Below are positions 60,553 through 64,000 of a stretch of 64,000 nt of DNA, one piece after another. The stretch lies in NCBI GenBank assembly GCA_014380365.1, contig JACMJZ010000012.1, positions 1 through 64,000 on the forward strand, read 5' to 3'. Position 1 is the stretch's first letter; each line of letters begins with the position of its first letter. The position numbers and the translations under genes were made by a program. The notes below the pieces were generated by a model, which was given only the letters and a program-made list of their open reading frames with translations, was not told the DNA's origin and did not search any database. The stretch comes from Pyrinomonadaceae bacterium (GTDB taxonomy: Bacteria; Acidobacteriota; Blastocatellia; Pyrinomonadales; Pyrinomonadaceae).

Positions 60553-62694
60553 TTAGAATACCAGCTTCAACTGCGCGAATAACGAGTACAGCGGCTTGCG
60601 TGGACTGATGACGTCCGGCTCGCAGAAGTCGCCGACGTTAGGCGGACAGTTGCGCGAGCGATCAGTAAAAATGTCTCGAAAGCCGCGGCCAGTTTGCAGC
60701 GTTGAAGCGCCAAAAGTCATGGTCACGTTGTTAACCAGGAACGGTCGATAGGCGACGCCGAGACTGTAATCAAAGCCAATGTCATGGCGAATCCGGTTTT
60801 GAAACAGCACATACTCGAGCGGCTCTGTCCGATGAAACCGCAGATAGTTCGCGTTGAAGACGGCCTTGATTCTTTGCGTTAGCTCAACATCCACTCCCGC
60901 GTTGTAGATAAAGATGCCGGGGTTAACAAAATTTGCCTGGCCCTGCGTCTTGCTGCTTCGCAGACTCGGCAGAATACTATTTGGCTGGACCAGGCCCACG
61001 CCCGTCTGCGTCAGGCGAATACCGTTGCGATTCCAATATGAAAACTGCCCGCCCACGAAATTTGGATCGTCGAAGATCGCGTCAAAGCCGGTAGCCTTGG
61101 CATCGGTCGGGTTAGTGTCGCCTTGCGCCCAGAAGAAAGATCCCTTGAAGCGCAAGTAATCAAAATCGACCGACGTCTCCACCGCTGCCATGTGCGACTT
61201 AACTCGGACTTCGCGGCCGGCTATGGGATTTCGCTCATCCTTGCCGAAGGCGTAGTAATAGGAGTGTGACAGATTCAACCGGCCCAAGTGACCGTCGCCA
61301 CTGAGTCCCAGGTATCCCACCTTGATTGCGTGTGGACGTACATCGCCAATCAGTGCCGGGCGGACCAGAAATCCGTTGCGGTCATACTCGACCCCGCGCC
61401 GATCGTCGTTGTAATGCAGGCTCCCCTGAATCGTGTAGCCCTTGCGAATAAAGTCCTGGCGAAAAACATTCGCGACATAGACATTTTGGTGGCGCGTGTC
61501 GAACCGGTTGAGGCCGCTGTTGGTGTCCTTCTCCAGCATCGAAAACCAGACTGCATTAAACTGAAGCCGATTGTTGTCAGCGGCGCCGAACAAACGCAGG
61601 CCGAGATTGTTATCCGAGAAGATGAAACCGCGGAAGTCGGAAACAAACGGCTGAATACCCGCGCGTACGGAAACGAAATCGTAGTTTGTGTTTACGTCAA
61701 AAAGTTTGACTTCGCCAAACGCTTCTTCCAGAGAAAAATGGGTGTCGGTGCGATTCGTGCCGCGGCGGACGTCGATATTCACCACGCCGTTTTCCCTGGC
61801 GTTCAGATAATTCGGGATGCTGAAGGTTGGCGAGATCTTGATCGCCCAGTCGCGCGGCCTGAATGTGGTGTCGCCGTGAAACAGTTCAAAACTAAACTGG
61901 ACTGTTTGGTTAACGGCGAACTGTTCGGGCTGCCCGAAAAACTCCGCGCTGCCGGGCTCGTCTGTGCTTACGTCGGAAGGCGTCGGCGCGCGGCGCTGTT
62001 CAACCGTAGTCGAGCTAACGGCGGACAGAATCATGAATAGCTCGTTGCCGCGAACTGGGTAGTCGCCCTTGAGGACGCTTTGATTGTACGGGTCCCACCA
62101 GCGCCCACGTCTAAACGGAATGTCCCTGCCTCGTGCAGCGCGATCACCGTAACGATCATATTCTGGGAAGCCGACGCGCCATCGGTCACGGGCTTCGCGC
62201 CGATCCTGACTCACAGGCGGCTCGCTCTTAACCGTCTCGGCGCCGGCGTGGCCGGTTGGCTTATTTGATTGACGAGGTGCGGCGTCCTGGACCGGCTTGA
62301 GTTCAACCTGATCCAGCGGAATGTCTACCTGCGTTTCCTTCCCTGCTTCGACAATCACATTCTCGATCGCGTCACCTTTTGGAATCGCAAACGCACCGTA
62401 GTCTTTGTCTTTTTGAAAAGCAGCTACATGAGGAGCATTCACTTTCAAACGGTACGCACCTGCGGCTAGTTGAAACGAATAGGCTCCGCCGGCATTGCTC
62501 CGCGTGCGTTTCCATTTGCCGGTAACTTGATTTGTGACCGTCACGCTGACTCCGGCAACTGGCGCTCCTGAGGCAACCCGCACCGTGCCCCCGAGGCGAC
62601 CTGAGCTTTGGCCCAGCGCAGAAATGCCGACCGCATGCGCCAGGCACGCCAGCAAGATAGCGCCAACAAAGCTGGAAAACGTAGTCTTGCTCAT
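60553..62694 (-). CDS. Outer-membrane beta-barrel protein with carboxypeptidase-regulatory-like domain
   Basis: About 713 residues. The signal peptide is MSKTTFSSFVGAILLACLAH... ending near ALGQ. Residues about 30-120 form a CarboxypepD_reg-like beta-sandwich (GRLGGTVRVASGAPVAGVSV). The remainder has alternating beta strands typical of a barrel (for example FKGSFFWAQGD, IKAVFNANYLRF, HDIGFDYSLGVAYRPF) and ends LYSLFAQLKLVF with a terminal Phe, the outer-membrane insertion signal. No TonB box or plug is obvious. Start ATG 62694 is preferred over 62733, which is too far upstream of the signal sequence. It may form a pore with the adjacent decahaem protein. Confidence 0.72.
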   Translation of the reverse strand: MSKTTFSSFVGAILLACLAHAVGISALGQSSGRLGGTVRVASGAPVAGVSVTVTNQVTGKWKRTRSNAGGAYSFQLAAGAYRLKVNAPHVAAFQKDKDYGAFAIPKGDAIENVIVEAGKETQVDIPLDQVELKPVQDAAPRQSNKPTGHAGAETVKSEPPVSQDRREARDRWRVGFPEYDRYGDRAARGRDIPFRRGRWWDPYNQSVLKGDYPVRGNELFMILSAVSSTTVEQRRAPTPSDVSTDEPGSAEFFGQPEQFAVNQTVQFSFELFHGDTTFRPRDWAIKISPTFSIPNYLNARENGVVNIDVRRGTNRTDTHFSLEEAFGEVKLFDVNTNYDFVSVRAGIQPFVSDFRGFIFSDNNLGLRLFGAADNNRLQFNAVWFSMLEKDTNSGLNRFDTRHQNVYVANVFRQDFIRKGYTIQGSLHYNDDRRGVEYDRNGFLVRPALIGDVRPHAIKVGYLGLSGDGHLGRLNLSHSYYYAFGKDERNPIAGREVRVKSHMAAVETSVDFDYLRFKGSFFWAQGDTNPTDAKATGFDAIFDDPNFVGGQFSYWNRNGIRLTQTGVGLVQPNSILPSLRSSKTQGQANFVNPGIFIYNAGVDVELTQRIKAVFNANYLRFHRTEPLEYVLFQNRIRHDIGFDYSLGVAYRPFLVNNVTMTFGASTLQTGRGFRDIFTDRSRNCPPNVGDFCEPDVISPRKPLYSLFAQLKLVF

Positions 62695-62867
62695 GAAAAT
62701 TGAGACTGAAAACAGGTGCTTGCCTTGTAGCACACGAGTGGTGCTGAGGCAATCGAAATGTACACGGTGATCAATCTACAGAGCACGCAAGCTTTGTGAT
62801 ACATTGTGCCGCAGTTTGTGAAATCGGTGCGCCAATTTAGTAATTGTACTTTGGTAGATTCTTGGCG

Positions 62868-64000
62868 ATGGATTCAACTCCAAAGTTTAGCTTGCGGAAA
62901 CTGTTTCTGCTCGGCGTCGGTTTGATCTTCATTGCCGCCGCTCTGGTCCAGCTGCGACCCACCTCGGCCCAGAGCCCCGGTCCAATTCTCATTAGCCAGC
63001 CTGACTCTACCCGCGCAATCGCTTTTGATTCAGTAACGCACCACCGCGAACCATTCACTGCCATATCGCCAATCCGGTTTAGCGCAGACAGTCGCACGCG
63101 GGTGATGCTTTTTGCGATGAACCTGAATTTGCAACCCGGTGAAACGGCGAGCGTGCTCAGCGTCGATGCTGAGGATGCGTCGCACAATAGCTACCAATTG
63201 GAGGTGGAATACGCCGGGCCGGTTCCGGATCAGCCGTGGGCTACTTCCCTCGTGGTGAGGCTGAACGAAGACATGCAGGATCTGGGCGACGTTCTCATAC
63301 GCGTCAGATACAAGGGCCTTTCTTCAAACCGCGTTCGCCTGGGGCTGGGACACGTAGGTGGTGGACTACCCGATGACGAAGGAGCCGTCCCAACCCCTGG
63401 GACGCTGGTTCCAACAACTATCAACGCGACTGCCGGGAACTTAACCATCGCTGAAGTGCAAACAATAATCAGTCAGGCAGTCTCTGCCGCAGCTTCGTTG
63501 AATCGCGCCGTGACGGTGGCTGTAACCGATCGCGAGGCGAATGTGCTGGGGGTCTTCGTGATGACCGGCGCTCCGTCAAGTACGACGATCCGAAGTGTTG
63601 GCACTTTCGGGCGTGGACTCGAAGGCACGGTGGCGCCGGCGTCGTTCGCCGCCATCTCAAAGGCGGGAACCGGCGCGCTTTTCAGTACTACGGGCAATGC
63701 GTTCACGACGCGCACTGCAGGTTTCATCATTCAGGAGCACTTGCCCCCGGGTATTGACTTCCGTTCAGGTGGGCCGCTGTATGGCGTACAGTTTTCCTCG
63801 CTTCCCTGTTCAGACATCAAGAAGCCGGCGCTGCCGTTGGGACTGTCGGCCGATCCCGGTGGGTTACCGATTTACAAGGATGGCATCGCCGTGGGAGGCG
63901 TTGGGATCGAAGGCGACGGAATTTACACCGTCGATCGCGATCCGCGCGACTCGGATCAACCCGTCGAAGAGTTGATCGCCGCTGCTGCAGTGCGCGGTTT
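62868..64000 (+). CDS. Secreted GlcG/HbpS-like protein, 5' part (cut by window edge)
   Basis: The open frame from ATG 62868 runs to the window end without a stop (377 codons visible). The N-terminus MDSTPKFSLRKLFLLGVGLI is a signal peptide. A long N-terminal region (about 170 residues) of beta character follows. Then LTIAEVQTIISQAVSAAASL and VTVAVTDREANVLGVFVMTG match the GlcG/HbpS family, which binds haem or small ligands. SKAGTGALFSTTGNAFTTRT continues the fold. The gene is divergent from the barrel and cytochrome genes. Ligand and exact family limits are uncertain because the C-terminus is missing. Confidence 0.8.
   Translation, partial: MDSTPKFSLRKLFLLGVGLIFIAAALVQLRPTSAQSPGPILISQPDSTRAIAFDSVTHHREPFTAISPIRFSADSRTRVMLFAMNLNLQPGETASVLSVDAEDASHNSYQLEVEYAGPVPDQPWATSLVVRLNEDMQDLGDVLIRVRYKGLSSNRVRLGLGHVGGGLPDDEGAVPTPGTLVPTTINATAGNLTIAEVQTIISQAVSAAASLNRAVTVAVTDREANVLGVFVMTGAPSSTTIRSVGTFGRGLEGTVAPASFAAISKAGTGALFSTTGNAFTTRTAGFIIQEHLPPGIDFRSGGPLYGVQFSSLPCSDIKKPALPLGLSADPGGLPIYKDGIAVGGVGIEGDGIYTVDRDPRDSDQPVEELIAAAAVRG

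Noticed and set aside
61288-62040. 250-residue plus-strand ORF
   Set aside because: It is antisense to the barrel gene, whose signal peptide and terminal Phe are convincing.

Overview
The window is a bacterial chromosome segment. Its gene content suggests a Gram-negative soil- or environment-type bacterium, most plausibly an acidobacterium (Blastocatellia-like). This is an inference from the mix of a very large exopolysaccharide locus, many TPR proteins, a multihaem cytochrome fused to LVIVD repeats, a FecR-like protein with a C-terminal membrane tail, and abundant short inverted repeats. No rRNA, tRNA or CRISPR was found, so taxonomy is not proven.

Layout. 1-9 kb is mainly housekeeping on the minus strand: the 5' end of dnaE, guaA, pssA/psd for phosphatidylethanolamine synthesis, a DUF465 protein and rimI/tsaB. 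One PQQ-like beta-propeller lipoprotein/periplasmic gene lies on the plus strand. Next comes a nucleotidyltransferase plus HprK-like kinase pair with two possible mini-ORFs upstream. From about 9.2 to 49.7 kb almost every gene is on the minus strand and belongs to one surface-polysaccharide locus. It holds TPR proteins, an O-antigen ligase, a WecA-like initiating transferase, a UDP-xylose synthase homologue, a NodU-type carbamoyltransferase and an AsnB-type amidotransferase. It also holds nine glycosyltransferases, seven methyltransferases (one of the FkbM family), a Wzy-like polymerase, the ABC exporter Wzm/Wzt, the Wzc tyrosine autokinase, the Wza export protein, a LuxR-type regulator and a GmhA-like isomerase. 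A toxin-antitoxin remnant sits inside this locus.

From 50 kb the window holds mutS (plus), a 1046-residue DUF4062-STAND ATPase-TPR protein (candidate antiviral sensor), a ten-haem cytochrome with a C-terminal LVIVD propeller, an outer-membrane beta-barrel protein with a regulatory-like N-terminal domain, and the 5' part of a secreted GlcG/HbpS-like protein that runs off the right edge.

The most unusual feature is a set of repeat elements. They are short inverted arrays of degenerate 7-bp (or 9-bp) tandem units. They sit between genes, form the ends of genes and are inserted in frame inside genes. One pair flanks an intact four-helix-bundle (S23/IVS-type) gene and another flanks a decayed copy of the same family. 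This resembles an IVS-like mobile element living outside rRNA. Additional oddities are a 13-unit 21-bp tandem array between wzm and wzt and a six-hairpin GGC/GCC array upstream of mutS. All functional statements rest on reading motifs by eye; no database search was run.
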